Shown here one piece after another: positions 10,601 through 22,519 of a stretch of DNA of 64,000 nt. A program made the position numbers and the translations under genes. Positions within the stretch are counted from its first letter, which is position 1, and each line of letters begins with the position of its first letter. The notes under the pieces were generated by a model. The model did no database searches, was not told where the DNA came from, and worked only from the letters and a program-made list of their open reading frames with translations. Origin of the DNA: Phragmites australis (lineage: Eukaryota > Streptophyta > Magnoliopsida > Poales > Poaceae); contig NC_084939.1 of the NCBI RefSeq assembly GCF_958298935.1, positions 7,765,501 through 7,829,500 of the forward strand, read 5' to 3'.

Positions 10601-12340
10601 GTCATGCTATTTTTTACAACATTGCTACAGAATTTAACTTTACGGTATATTTTTGGTACAATATTCGACATCAAGATACTATCCATCGTGTCACGAATTA
10701 CTGTTTACCTGTGACGGGATAAAAGCGTTGGACCGAGCGTGAAGCAAGTATCAAAATGTCATAGTCGTTCAGATATGCCTGTGCTAGTCGACCATGTAAA
10801 TGTTACTCTTGTGGACTGGTCTGGTGTACGTGTTCCGTGTAAGTTTCATCTGCTTGGTGAAAGCTCGGCGCGTTTATTTGGTCGGTCACTTGGTCGAGTT
10901 TTCAGCTTGATCTGATGTCCTGTGGGACCGTTCCGAGTCAGAGATTTTGAATTGTTTGCCACTGCCAATTTAAGATGACCCTTATAAAGAAATTGAAAGA
11001 TGATTTTTTTTAATTTCTAGGTGAGATATAATTTTGTCTTCTTCGAAATGTTTTAAACCTAGGGATAGAGTGGCATAGGCTATATATGCTTAATTGTTAC
11101 TTCAATATAAGAGTTTTTTTTGGAACACATGGATTCTCTAGGGAACAGTTCAACTAATGTGTGAATCGGGGATTTTCGCATTTTGATGGACATAAACAAA
11201 GAGATCATGTTTTTACATGTAACATATTTTTATTACACAAGATGGAAATTAAAGGTAACATATTACGCCCATTTTAGGTAAGAGGTATTGGGGTTCAAGT
11301 TCTCTTTAAAAAAATCCCTAGAGTAATCTTTCCTTTCCAAACTGGTCCTCCGGCTGTAATATATGGTTCTTGAAATCAGAACTGACTGCAAAGCAAGCGA
11401 GATTCTTTTTATTTTGCCGAAAACTGGAAGGTTTCAGAAAAAAAAACTGGCATTTTCATATCTTTCTGAATTTTCATATTTACGGTCCTTCAGCAAATAA
11501 GAAAGGAGGTTGAACCAAATGGACGGAAATTATTTAAAAACCTAAGCTGTCAATGTTTTCCGCGTTTCCTCGGTTTCGTGAACCCTGGTGTAGTAGTGCC
11601 CCAAATGTATATATCGTGTAGCTAGAAATAGACGGATATTTACAAAGACAAGAGTTATATGTCAAGAACGTTTTTTTCTTTCTTTTTTTGTGATTATAAG
11701 GACTTTGCATAGCTTAGTCCTTCAGATTTACCTTCCTAAGTCGTTATTAATTACAGACATGTCCATTTCAGAAATATTCTAGAATCCAAAGAAGATAGCA
11801 TGGCCTATTTTTCTTAATCGCTAAGACAACTTACATGATCTTGTTTTTCAACTAAGCTAAACAGAGATATACTCTTCTAGATTTTTCTTACTGGAATTGA
11901 TTAAGTTTTGGCAGAGGTGCCGTGTCCCTATTGTCAGATTGACCTGCTTGTTCATCGCATTTGGAACACTTGGATTTAGTTCGAGTCTTGCAAGAAACAA
12001 TAGAATTTAACAAGGACTCCCGTGGAATCCTTTTTATTCCAAATGAGCAATAAACAACTCGCATATATCCTAAAATAATTTATTTTCATTTCTATATGTA
12101 TCTTAGTTTTCACTCCTCTTCCTTGCTATTCTCAATCAGAGTAGGGTTTATTTGAGTATCCATAATAGCCACAAAAAAATTACTGCCATGATATGTTTTG
12201 TTTCACTTGACTTAGGTGTTTTGTTTATTTATAAAAGGTCCCATGTAGACCATAAGCACCTGCAGCAATGTAAATGAATGGAAATTAAGCTATCTCCACA
12301 TGCTCCTTTTTAGTCAATATTAGTATTTTTTTTTCTTCAG
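10601..12340. other. No gene seen
   Basis: AT-rich DNA with many short T-runs and no open frame of note. It could contain introns of a decayed gene ending at 12423, but no exon upstream of 12341 could be identified. Confidence 0.4.
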
Positions 12341-12423
12341 ACACAACTGTGATGTCTGATGCTGACATATCAAAGGCCCTCCAGGCCGAAGGAAGCAGCA
12401 GCAAAAGGAAAATTGTAAAGTAG
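12341..12423 (+). other. Possible last coding exon, unknown protein
   Basis: A textbook acceptor (TTTTTTTTTCTTCAG ending at 12340) is followed by a short frame, TTVMSDADISKALQAEG then SSSKRKIVK, ending in TAG at 12421-12423. The composition (acidic helix, Ser run, basic C-terminus) looks like a real protein tail. No upstream exon was found and no family is recognised. It could be a captured gene fragment in a transposon or chance. Confidence 0.3.
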
Positions 12424-13339
12424 ACCAACTGGTAGCATGGTCCTTTCATGTGGAAAAATCACAGCACTAATCCAACAAAGAGTGATCCAACAACCTACCA
12501 AATCTTTCCAAGATTGTCAGCTTCCTAGAGCGTTCCTGAGAGAAGTTTCAAATGGACCAGCAATGGCCCCGATCAAAGGAGGTGTCTTGTTGCAAGATCA
12601 TTGGCCCTGCATGATCTTGGATATCACTTCTTTAACATTTACAGCCTTACTGATCAAACATACTTCCCTGCTGGCGATGCAGTGACAAGGACGTAAACCA
12701 TTATGGTTTTCAAAGGTGGAAAAAGATGAGGTGTGAAAGTGACAATTGTAGTCTAGAAAAGAAAAGTTTCTTGTTTTGAACATATAAATTGTTGCATGTG
12801 ACTATGTGGCGCAAGTAACCCTAAGTACAGTAATATTTTCTTTGTAAAACTAAACCGCACATTTGTAACATGTCTTGTGAATATTCTATATAAGGTTGGA
12901 GTGAAGCTGAAGCATATCAAGACAACAAGCACGGATTCTGTGCATGGATTCATAGTGGGAGTAGAATTTGTTGACCATGATTGATCAAGGTAAACATTCA
13001 TAAACATTACTGCATGACTAGGTGTAGGGCCAAGAATGATAACTAGAGAGAGGATGAATAAACGCATTACCAGTTTTTGTCAAAACGGATGGCATTTTCC
13101 TTTTATCACCCAACTCACCTAAAAAATCAATAGTAGAAGCGAACTAAAGAAAATCTTCAGAAAAACACATAGCTCTCGTGGATGTATATGAAACTTAGAT
13201 TCCATGAAAACTCATCCTACGCGTTATTGACTTAAAAGATTGTAACTTTGAGGAAGAAAACCTTTGAACCAAAAAGGAACAGCACTGTATGAAGAAACTC
13301 TCCAAGTTGAGGATGTAGAGGCAAGCAAATTTAACAACC
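12424..13339. other. No gene seen
   Basis: AT-rich DNA with no supported coding region or repeat boundary. Confidence 0.4.
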
Positions 13340-14650
13340 ATTTGTATGCATTTGAATATGAATTTTATGTCTCTAGTAACAAGGAGATTGACTTCTCAAT
13401 GTGCTAAAAAATCAGCCCAAAAACTAAAACAAAAATCTCATTCAACAAGCAAAAACTTGCAACAAAGCAATAGATCCAATAGAAGAAAACTAGAAGAAGA
13501 TGAATACGAGCATTGGAGGAAACATGTATTTCATTTCTACAAGAGGTCAACCCTATTTTAAACAGATTACAAAGTATTTTTCTATAAAAAACTCTCATAT
13601 ATTACAAATGCTAAGCTCTCATCTCTGTCTCCAAAAACTCAACCACACAACTCTTTAATGGTTGGCTCATCCTCTCCCAACAGCCCTACCCCTCTATTTA
13701 TAAGTATTGGGAGCTTCCTTGGATGCCAATTTTTTTTATTCCTAAAATACCCCTCGCTTACAATGACCTGCTACATACCACTGGGGCATTTTGGTCCATT
13801 TTCCACTCCGTCCATCGAACGACCGCGACGCCTTCAAGAATTAGCTTCGCATCGATGCAAGCTTCACGATGATGTCACGTGAACCCTGTCTTGAGGTCTT
13901 GACAGCCGGTAAGTCTCTCCCGCTCCCGATTCCTCAGGCCGTCTTGTCACTTGCACCGGCATCCCTTTCTCTTGACTTCGTCAACATGTCGACTTCATCC
14001 ATCTCCCATGCTTTACTTAACCTCCACATGTACTGCTACAATCATCCTTGACTTCACCCGACCTCCTTTATCGTCTGGTAACAAGCATCCTACTTAGCCC
14101 CGATCCCACCATCGACCATCAAGTTGCATCCATCACCTGCACACCACAAGATAAGCAAATATATTTCTCCAAACCATCTCCAATTAATCCAACTCAAGAA
14201 TCTTTAGTTGCCCATATAACTTGCAGAAATTGTGAACACCAGATGTTCCAATCTGCACACCAAAACATCCGGTATGTGTAACCTCCTCTGTTGTCTGTGC
14301 TCTTCATCGGAACATCCAATGTAACTTCTAGAGTACAGCATAGAACCCTCCAAAAATTCTTCTCTGTAAGAAATAGTCCAACGTGCACAAAACCTAGCAC
14401 CGGACCTTCCGATGAGAATCGAAACTTCTGGTGTGTACACCGGAACTTCCGATGTGTACAATTTTCCTAAAATCAAAGACAAAACTTTCAACACAATTTT
14501 TTCTCCAACTTTGATTAGATAATATCACAATTGCAATACATAGGCACTCTTATGCATACCCAAAATTATCAAGAAAAAATAATAATTTTATTAATCAGTC
14601 ATCACAAATAAACTAAGACATATTTTAATTTGATTTCTCACTAAGATAGG
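13340..14650 (-). repeat. LTR-like remnant, minus orientation
   Basis: On the minus strand a good TATA box (ACTTATAAATAGAGGGG, about 13692-13708) lies downstream of an array of imperfect palindromes of the CACCGGAACTTCCGATG type (about 14235-14455). The same order, palindrome array then TATA box, is seen in the LTRs of element E. Exact ends, target duplication and a partner LTR were not found, so this could be a truncated or solo LTR. Confidence 0.4.
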
Positions 14651-14774
14651 TATTCCCACCTCAGAAATCATGGAGAAAAGTGGAGGAGAGAGCAGGTCGA
14701 AGAACTTTGGAGGAAAATAATCTACAAGTGGAATAAGTTTACCACTTAACAACAATTATAAGCGATGATGCGTC

Positions 14775-16407
14775 TGTTGGAATTTGAAGGGGGTTTTCCC
14801 TTTAAAATTCGAATTTGAGTTGGAGTCAAATTTGAATTGAACAAATTCCTTAAAAAGGAAAAAAGAAGAAGGATGAGGCCAGACCGAGTGGGCCGCTTCA
14901 AGGCCCAAAGGCCGAGCAGCCCACCCGACCGGCTGCCTAACCTAAAAGGGTGCCCGAGCCCTGGGGGCTGGCGGTGGCCGCCGCAGAGGCGCGTGGGGGG
15001 CTCCGCCCTTCCAGGTCGCCTGTTCGTCGTCTGACGGATTCGGTGCGCTATTGTGGCATCGTGGGGTTTATGCCGGGCCTCTCCTTCTCCCTTCATAAGC
15101 AGGTGAACTCACCTGAGCTCCGCCCCGTCTTTCTTCTGGCTGCTCTCCACTTGCACTCACAGCCACGGTTCTCTCTCTTTCTCTCTCTCGCGTGAGGCTG
15201 TGCCGGCTTCTTCCGGTGGGGCAACCACCAACGCTGTAGCGCTCGTTTTTGGTCGAGCTCCCGTCGGCTATTTCTCGTCGGCCTTGTGCGGGATTTGGCG
15301 CAGCGCCTTCCGCTTGTTCGGCGCTCAGCAGTTCGGTTGCTGGCTACGCGAGTGCGCATGCAGATCCGTGGTGTTGTCGGTGTGGTGGTTTCTGCAGCGT
15401 TCGGCTACTTCACCTTGGCCCGGTGTTGGACTCTTGCTATTGTGGTCTTCTCTGCTTCTAAGGTGTCGGCTATGGTGTGCCTCGCAGTCGGCTCTATGGC
15501 ATTGTATCTCCAAAAGCTATTCCCAGTTGTCCTCGGCATAGAGGGGGAATCTCTGTTTTCTGGGACAGCGCGTTCGCATGCCTTGCCATCTTCATCCTGT
15601 TGGACAGTAAGCTCGTTCCAATCCCTCCTTTACATTCTAGCGTGCAATTTTGATTCTCAGTTAATTTCATTGTATATGCATGCTAGAATTGGCAATATTC
15701 TGCTCTGTGATGATTGCGAGCTAAGTACAATTAGTGTATCAATTGTGCTCTTAAGCTGGGCCGTAGTCACCGGTTATTGATCTAGTGGTATCTCTGTTGA
15801 ACAACTGTTTGTCCACTGTGGTGTGCCTTTTGACGTCCTCTGTTCAGTGGCTTTGTGTTGGCTTAGTGACTCTGGAGAGCACTTGATGCTCTCTGTTCCT
15901 GTTGGCAAGGGCGCCCTTGGACATTTCTCTTGATCTGGTGCCACCTTGTGGCACCTTGTGTTGGTCTGTTGCCTTCGGCTGTATTTGTTGCTGCCTGATC
16001 CTGGTAGGCTTGGGCGCCCTGCTGTAGAGGCCGACTGGTACTGTGCTTTAGGTTTCAGAGTTGTTCACTTGATCATAAACTAGGGTAGCTCGGCCTAGCT
16101 CTAGAGGTGATTTGATACACTGATCGGTAATATCTTAGTATGTGTTGGATGGCCGTTAAATCGGCAACTCGCACTGAGAGCCATAACTTTGTTTTATCAA
16201 TTGTTTATGTGTTATATTGCCTCTCGCTGTCAACTGTCCTTTTTGATTCATTTGTATCCATGAGTAGCTTATGTTCTTTCATATATGCTTTTGAAATGCT
16301 CATGTTTACCTTTATGATATATGTTGGCAGTTATTCTTTTATATATATATGTGTAAATTTGAAATCAATTTAATCGGAATGTTGCTAAAATGTACTTTAC
16401 AACAACA
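14775..16407 (+). repeat. 5' LTR of element I
   Basis: 1633 bp, TG...CA. Short translated frames within it recur in the 3' LTR and are not genes. It carries GC-rich and CT-rich stretches near 15130-15200. The interior begins at 16408 with ATCCAGAAA, not with the usual TGGTATCAGAGC primer site. Confidence 0.94.
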
Positions 16408-16426
16408 ATCCAGAAAACAGAGATTA

Positions 16427-17356
16427 ATGGCCGCTCACTCAGACGTCATTAAACTTGACGCGTTCGACGGCACATGCTTTAAACGCTGGCAGATTAAGAC
16501 TAGGATGTGGCTGACCGACCTGAAGTTGTTTTGGGTCGTGACGAGTGCTCTCCCTGAGACTGCGCTAGCAGATGCTGATGCGACAGTGAAGGCCATCGCT
16601 GATGCGGAAAAGGCTAAATGGGAAGACGTAAATCAAGCCTGCCTGTCTCGTCTGCTGAACATTCTGTCGAACCGTCTGTTTGATGTGTATCCGGGATTCA
16701 CTTCGGCCAAGGATCTCTGGGAAGAGCTGGAGAACAAGTTCTCTGAGGTGGATAATGGCAATGAGTTATTCACGACAGAAAATTTCCTCAACTTTAAAAT
16801 GTCTAAGGGAAGGTCTGTAATGGAGCAGTTACAGGAGCTTCAGCTCATAGTTAGGGACTTAGTCCAGTACAACTGCATCCTTCTAGATAATTTTCTGGTT
16901 AATGCCATTTTGGCAAAGTTGCCATCCTCATGGCGTGACTTCGTGACTGCTCGCCGGCACATGAAGAAGCAAATGACGCTCTCTGAGCTGTCTGTTGCTA
17001 TCAATGTCGAGGAACGTGTAAGGGCCAGCAACAAGCCATCACCACAGGTCCAGGCTCACCTAGTGGAGAAGGGGTCGTCGTCGAGATTCCAGAACCAGAA
17101 GCAGAAGAAGAACAATACTCAGCCTCCACAGAATCAGAATCAGAACAAGCCCAAAGGCAAGAAGATGAAGAAGAAGAGAGAGGACTTCATTTGCTATGTC
17201 TGTGGCACGGCCGGGCATACTGCTCGTAGGTGCCGGGATAGGAAGGGCAAAGGTCCGGCTCCTAAGCAGTGCAAGGAAGCACATGTGGTGCTGGGTCCGT
17301 CCAGCTCCGAGGGGTATGCACCACAGGCCTTTATGGCAAGTCCATCTAATGATTAG
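16427..17356 (+). CDS. Element I gag with CCHC zinc knuckle
   Basis: Structural Gag of a copia element. The start at 16427 (MAAHSDVIKLDAFDG) is chosen because it is the first ATG after the LTR; an upstream in-frame ATG at 16349 lies inside the LTR. About 310 residues: an N-terminal UBN2-like helical region (CFKRWQIKTRMWL; ACLSRLLNILSNRLFDVY), a lysine/glutamine-rich stretch, then one zinc knuckle CYVCGTAGHTARRC near residue 260. It ends with TAG at 17354-17356 directly before the protease motif WIDSGATVH. In related elements gag and protease are one frame with Trp-Trp at this point, so the stop is probably a mutation rather than a natural gag terminus. Confidence 0.88.
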   Translation: MAAHSDVIKLDAFDGTCFKRWQIKTRMWLTDLKLFWVVTSALPETALADADATVKAIADAEKAKWEDVNQACLSRLLNILSNRLFDVYPGFTSAKDLWEELENKFSEVDNGNELFTTENFLNFKMSKGRSVMEQLQELQLIVRDLVQYNCILLDNFLVNAILAKLPSSWRDFVTARRHMKKQMTLSELSVAINVEERVRASNKPSPQVQAHLVEKGSSSRFQNQKQKKNNTQPPQNQNQNKPKGKKMKKKREDFICYVCGTAGHTARRCRDRKGKGPAPKQCKEAHVVLGPSSSEGYAPQAFMASPSND

Positions 17357-18277
17357 TGGATTGATTCTGGTGCTACTGTACACATATGTGCTGATCGCTT
17401 TGCGTTCTCTTCTTTTCAGGGTGCAGCAAGTGGCCCCGTCTTGATGGGTAACGGTGTACCGGCAGCAATACGTGGGATTGGACAGGTCTGTCTGAAGATG
17501 ACTTCAGGAAAGACGATCATCTTGAAGGATGTACTGTTCGTGCCGACCATGAACCAGAACCTCATCTCAGTGTCACAGCTGCTTCGCCAGGGTCTTAAGT
17601 TAGTGTTCGATTCCAATAAAGTCATTCTGACTAAGTTTGGAAATTTCATAGGGAAGGCGTATGAGTCTGGCAGTCTGTTCCGCATGTCTGTAATGAATAA
17701 TTATTCATTTTCTGCTATTCATCAGTCTTGTAATAAGAACCATGATGTGTGGCATTCCCGATTGTGTCACATTAATTCGAGGGCCATTAAACATTTAAGC
17801 AACATGAATTTGATTCCTGAATATAAACTTGATGCTTCTAGATGTGAGATTTGCGTGCAAGCCAAGCAACCTCGTCTACCTTTCAAATCCGTAGAAGAGA
17901 GAGGCAATTCTCCTCTAGACCTTATCCACTCTGATGTATGTGAAATGAATGGCATACTTTCTAAAGGCGGTAAACGCTATTTCCTCACCTTAATAGATGA
18001 TGCAACTAGATATTGCTACATCTATCTAATGAGAACGAAAGATGAAGCACTAGAACATTTCAAAATCTATAAGGCTGAAGTAGAAAACCAATTAGATAGG
18101 AAGATTAAACACCTAAGGTCTGATAGAGGAGGAGAGTATCTCTCCAACCTATTCTTCGAAGATTGTGCAGAAAGTGGAATTATTCATGAAACCACTGCCC
18201 CATACTCACCCCAGTCAAACGGGGTTGCCGAACGGAAGAACCGAACTGTCTGCGACTTGGTTAATTCCCGGTTGTAG
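17357..18277 (+). pseudogene. Element I protease and integrase (amber-interrupted)
   Basis: The protease opens with WIDSGATVHICADRF and continues with LMGNGVPAAIRGIGQV and LKDVLFVPTMNQNLISVS. The GAG-pre-integrase zinc motif follows (HSRLCHINSRAI; CEICVQAKQPR). The integrase core has Asp in LIHSDVCEMNG, Asp in LRSDRGGEYL and Glu in SNGVAERKNRT. The frame is the same as gag. It is cut at 18275-18277 by TAG after VNSRL and resumes in phase (MSDVWWGEAVLTVFYVLNR). All catalytic residues are present in this copy. Confidence 0.9.
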
Positions 18278-20323
18278 AGATCAGGTATGTCGGATGTATG
18301 GTGGGGCGAGGCAGTTCTCACAGTATTCTATGTCCTAAACAGGGTGCCTCCACGAAACCGCGAGGAGACGTCGTATGAAGGATTTAGAGGGAGAAAGCCG
18401 AACCTTTCTCACCTTCGGACTTGGGGCTGTCTTGCTAAAGTCAGTCTGCCTTTACCGAAGAAGAGAAAGCTAGGACCAAAGACCGTAGATTGCGTCTTCC
18501 TTGGGTACGCTACAAACAGTGCAGCCTATAGATTTCTAGTGGTCAAATCCGAGACGAGCGAAGTCGCTACTAATATCATTATGGAGTCTCGGGATGCGAC
18601 ATTCTTTGAAGACATCTTTCCAATGAGAGGAAATGAGATAGTCACTCCAGATGGGTCTAGTGAGCCGTACTCTATTCCTTCGAGTGTGTATGATCCAGCT
18701 CCAGATTTGGAGTTGAGAAGGAGTAAGAGACATAGGACTGAAAAGTCATTGGGCGATGACTATGTCACATATTTAGTGGATGAGGAACCACGATCCCTCA
18801 CAGAGGCATACGCATCTCCAGATGCAGAGTACTAGAGGGAAGCAGTCCGTAGCGAGATGGATTCCATCATGGCTAACGGAACGTGGGAAATAGCAGAGCT
18901 TCCAGCTTGGTGCAAACCGGTAGGATGTAAGTGGATCTTTAAGAGGAAGAGGAGACCCGATGGTACTATAGAAAAGTACAAGGCCCGCTTAGTAGCTAAG
19001 GGTTTTACTCAGAAGGCAGGGGAGGATTACTTTGATACGTATTCTCCTGTGGCCCGTTTACCTATGATCCGGGTGCTATTAGCACTTGCCACTACATGCA
19101 AACTCCATATTCATCAGATGGACGTGAAGACTGCTTTCCTAAATGGAGAGCTGGATGAGGAGATATACATGCAGCAGCCTGATGGATTCATAGTAAAAGG
19201 CCAGGAAAAGAAAGTGTGTCGCTTGGTTAAATCCCTGTATGGTCTAAAGCAAGCTCCCAAGCAATAGCATGAGAAATTCGATAGCACGTTGATCAATGCT
19301 GGGTTTTGTGTAAACGAAGCCGACAAGTGTGTATACTATCGATTTGTTGGGAGCAAAGGTGTCATTCTGTGTTTATACATAGATGACATATTACTTTTTG
19401 GTACCGACATGGAAACTATCAAGGAGGCAAAAGAATTCCTCTCCAAGAACTTCGACATGAAGGACATGGGTGAAGCTAATGTCATATTAAACATCAAGCT
19501 GTTAAAGGGGGAGAATGAGATTACTTTATCTCAGTCTCATTATGTGGAGAAGGTCCTAACCCGATTCAGGCAGATGGACGCTAAGCCAGTCTCCACACCC
19601 TATGATCCAAATGTTAAATTACATAAACACTCTGGTGAACCCGTAGACCAGCTGAAGTATTCACAGGTCATTGGATCTCTTATGTACTTAAGCAGTGCGA
19701 CGAGACCAGACATCTCATATGCAGTATGCAGGTTGAGTCGTTATACGTCCAACCCTGGAGATGATCATTGGGAAGCGCTGATAAGGGTACTCAGGTACTT
19801 AAAAGGAACGATGAACCTCGGTATTAAATATACCGGTCATCCAGCAGTCTTAGAAGGATTCAGTGATGCTAACTGGATCAATGACTCGGATGAAATGAGA
19901 GCTAAAAGTGGCTATGCTTTCACTCTAGCAGGTGGAGTCATGTCATGGAGATCGTCTAAGCAGACATTGATAACACGATCCACCATGGAGGCTGAACTAG
20001 TTGCCCTAGATTCAGCAACGATGGAGGTAGAGTGGTTGAAAGACCTTTTGTCAGACCTCCCTGTGCTGGAAAAACCAATTCCAGCAGTCCTAGTATACTG
20101 TGATAGTTAGGCTGTGATTATCAAAGTTCAGAGTGGAAAGGACAACTTGAAAACCTCCCGACATATTCGGAGACGGTTAAAGTCATGTAGGCATGCCAGA
20201 GAGACTGGTGTAATTGCAGTGGAATACATCAAGTTTGAAAGGAACTTAGCTGATCCTTTCACTAAGGGTTTGGCGAGGAGGCCAATCCAGGCAGCGTCTG
20301 AGGGAATGTGGCTCTTACCCTAG
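18278..20323 (+). pseudogene. Element I integrase C-terminus, reverse transcriptase, RNase H (amber-interrupted)
   Basis: Continues in the same frame as gag. The integrase C-terminal region (GCLAKVSLPLPKKRKLGPKT) is followed by reverse transcriptase from about 18870 (CKPVGCKWIFKRKRRPDGT; HQMDVKTAFLNGELDEEIY; catalytic YIDDILLFG near 19376) and RNase H (GFSDANWINDSDEMRAKSG; STMEAELVALD). TAG codons interrupt at 18833, 19265 and 20108; two replace the Trp usual in relatives and one the usual Gln. The natural end appears to be TAG at 20321. No frameshift occurs over almost 3.9 kb of gag-pol, so decay here is almost entirely by nonsense substitution. Confidence 0.9.
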
Positions 20324-20848
20324 TAGGTTTCTATAGTGGATACCTATCCTGAGTGATCGGAGATCCCGTGATTCAGGTTGTAGGAAACGAAGCTAGTTGA
20401 CACCAGAAGCACCTCTTCCTGGGTCCCATTAGCTGCAGTGCTTCATCTGTATGGCAGGCTGAGCATACGCTCTTAATGAGCTCTAGGCCATATGGCGGGA
20501 AATTGTCCTACAGGATTTCTTGAAGAGCTCACCTATGTGAACTAATCATGAGGTCATTATCCGGGAAAGGAAAAGGGATACTCTCTAGTGAGTTCATGAA
20601 AAGGTACAAGGGCATGACCATAAAGCCCTGCCCCGTTTGAGGAGTAGATCTACTGCCCTGTACTATATGTCTTTGAAGTGAAAGCCCTCACACCAAGACA
20701 CTGGATCAAGGTCTAGTCCTCCAAGCTGTCTGTGCGGGGTCGTAGTTTCTTTGGCTAGGCAAGGTTCAAGCTTAATCTCACCTTCACCGAAAAATTACTA
20801 TATTAAATCAGTAATGATGTCCATTTGAATCAGTCGAATTTTGAAAGG
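20324..20848 (+). other. 3' untranslated region of element I
   Basis: Non-coding segment between the pol stop and the polypurine tract. It resembles, on the opposite strand, the segment 31826-32328 of element F (shared words around TCCCATTAG, AGGCTGAGC, GCTCTTAAT and GCTCACCTATGTGA), which shows that I and F are relatives outside the coding region too. Confidence 0.75.
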
Positions 20849-20862
20849 TAAAAGGTGGGGAT
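20849..20862 (+). promoter_or_regulatory. Polypurine tract of element I
   Basis: The purine run AAAAGGTGGGGAT directly precedes the 3' LTR at 20863. Confidence 0.8.
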
Positions 20863-22519
20863 TGTTGGAATTTGAAGGGGGTTTTCCTTTAAAATTCGAA
20901 TTTGAGTTGGAGTCAAATCTGAATTGAGCAAATTCCTTAAAAAGGAAAAAAGAAGAAGGATGAGGCCAGACCGAGTGGGCCGCTTCAAGGCCCAAAGGCC
21001 GAGCAGCCCACCTGGCCGGCTGCCTAACCTAAAAGGGTGCCCGAGCCCTGGGGGCTGGCGGCGGCCGCCACAGAGGCGCGTGGGGGGCTCCACCCTTCCC
21101 GATCACCCGTTCGTTGTCCGACGGATTCGGTGCGCCGTTGTGGCATCGTGGGGTTTATGCTGGGCCTCTCCTTCTCCCTTCATAAGTAGTTGAACTCACC
21201 TGAGCTCCGCCCCGTCTTTCTTCTGGATGCTCTCCACTTGCGCTCACGGCCGCGGTTCTGTCTCTTTCTCTCTCTCGCACGAGGCTATGCCGGCTTCTTC
21301 CGGTGGGGCGACCACCGACGCTGTAGCGCTCGTTTTTGGTTGAGCTCCCGTCGGCTATTTCTTGCCTGCCTTGTGCGGGATTTGGTGCGGCGTCTTTCGC
21401 TTGTTCGGTGCTCGGCGGTTCGGTTGCTGGCTGAGTGTGCACGCGTGCAGATCCGTGGTGTTGTCGGTGTGGTGGTTTCTGGGCTGTGCCTTCGTGCACG
21501 CCATTGCTTGCAGTGTTCGGCTACTTCTCCTTGGCCCGGTGTTGGACTCTTGCTGTTGTGGTCTTCTCTGCTTCTCGGGTGTCGGCTGTGGTGTGCCTCG
21601 CAGCTGGCTCTGTGGCATTGTATCTCCGAAAGCTATTTCCAGTTGTCCTCGACATAGAGGGGGAATCTCTATTTTCTGGGACAGCGCGTTCGCGTGCCTT
21701 GCCATCTTCATCCTGTTGGACAGTAAGCTCGTTCTAATCCCTCCTTTACATTCTAGTGTGCAATTTGATTCTCAGTTAATTTCATTGTATATGCATGCTA
21801 GAATTGGCAATATTCTGCTCTGTGATGATTGCGAGCTAAGTACGATTAGTGTATCAATTGTGCTCTTAAGCTAGGCCGTAGTCACTGGTTATTGATCTAG
21901 TGGCATCTTTGTTGAACAGCTGTGTGTCCACTATGGTGTGCCTTTTGACGTCCTCTGTTCAGTAGCTCTGTGTTGGTTCAGTGACTCTGGAGAGCACTTG
22001 ATGCTCTCTGTTCCTGTTGGCAAGGGCGCCCTTGGACATTTCTCTTGATTTGGTGCCACCTTGTGGCACCTTGTGTTTGTCTGTTGCCTTCGGCTGTCTT
22101 TGTTGCTGCCTGATCCTGGTGGGCTTGGGCGCCCTGCTGTAGAGGCTAACTGGTACTGTGCTTTAGGTTTCAAAGTTGTTCACTTGATCATAAACTAGGG
22201 TAGCTCGGCCTACCTCTAGAGGTGATTTGATACACTGATCGGTAACATCTTAATATGTGTTGGATGGCCGTTAAATCGGCAACTTGCACTGAGAGCCATA
22301 ACTTTGTTTTAACAATTGTTTATGTGTTATATTGCCTCTCACTGTCAAATGTCCTTTTTGATTCATTTGTATCCAGGGTAGTTTATGTTCTTTCATATAT
22401 GCTTTTGAAATGCTCATGTTTACCTTTATGATATATATTGGCAGTTATGCTTTTATATATACGTGTAAATTCAGAATCAATTTAATCGGAATGTTGCTAA
22501 AATGTACTTTACAGCAACA
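20863..22519 (+). repeat. 3' LTR of element I
   Basis: 1657 bp, the partner of 14775-16407. Longer by small insertions, chiefly around 21435-21515. It ends CAACA at 22519, where similarity to the 5' LTR interior boundary stops. Confidence 0.94.

Larger units (their letters stand above)
14775..22519 (+). mobile_element. Complete Ty1/copia LTR retrotransposon I
   Basis: A 7745-bp plus-strand element with LTRs 14775-16407 (1633 bp) and 20863-22519 (1657 bp). Both begin TGTTGGAATTTGAAGG and end CAACA. Flanking 5-mers are GCGTC (14770-14774) and GCTTC (22520-22524), a target duplication with one later mismatch. The LTRs differ visibly by several per cent and carry small indels, including about 30 extra bases near 21480-21515, so the insertion is older than H and E. 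The interior is a single gag-pol frame broken only by in-frame TAG codons. Protein motifs suggest the Tork-like group of copia elements, which is an inference. Confidence 0.95.

Noticed and set aside
15200..15780. 113- and 164-codon cysteine- and leucine-rich frames resembling membrane proteins
   Set aside because: Recur in diverged form at 21190-21874; they are LTR sequence of element I.
16427..20323. Programmed amber readthrough or a non-standard code as explanation of the TAG codons
   Set aside because: The same element group shows TAA and TGA at comparable positions, stops fall inside catalytic domains at expected Trp/Gln codons, and LTR divergence shows old, decaying copies.
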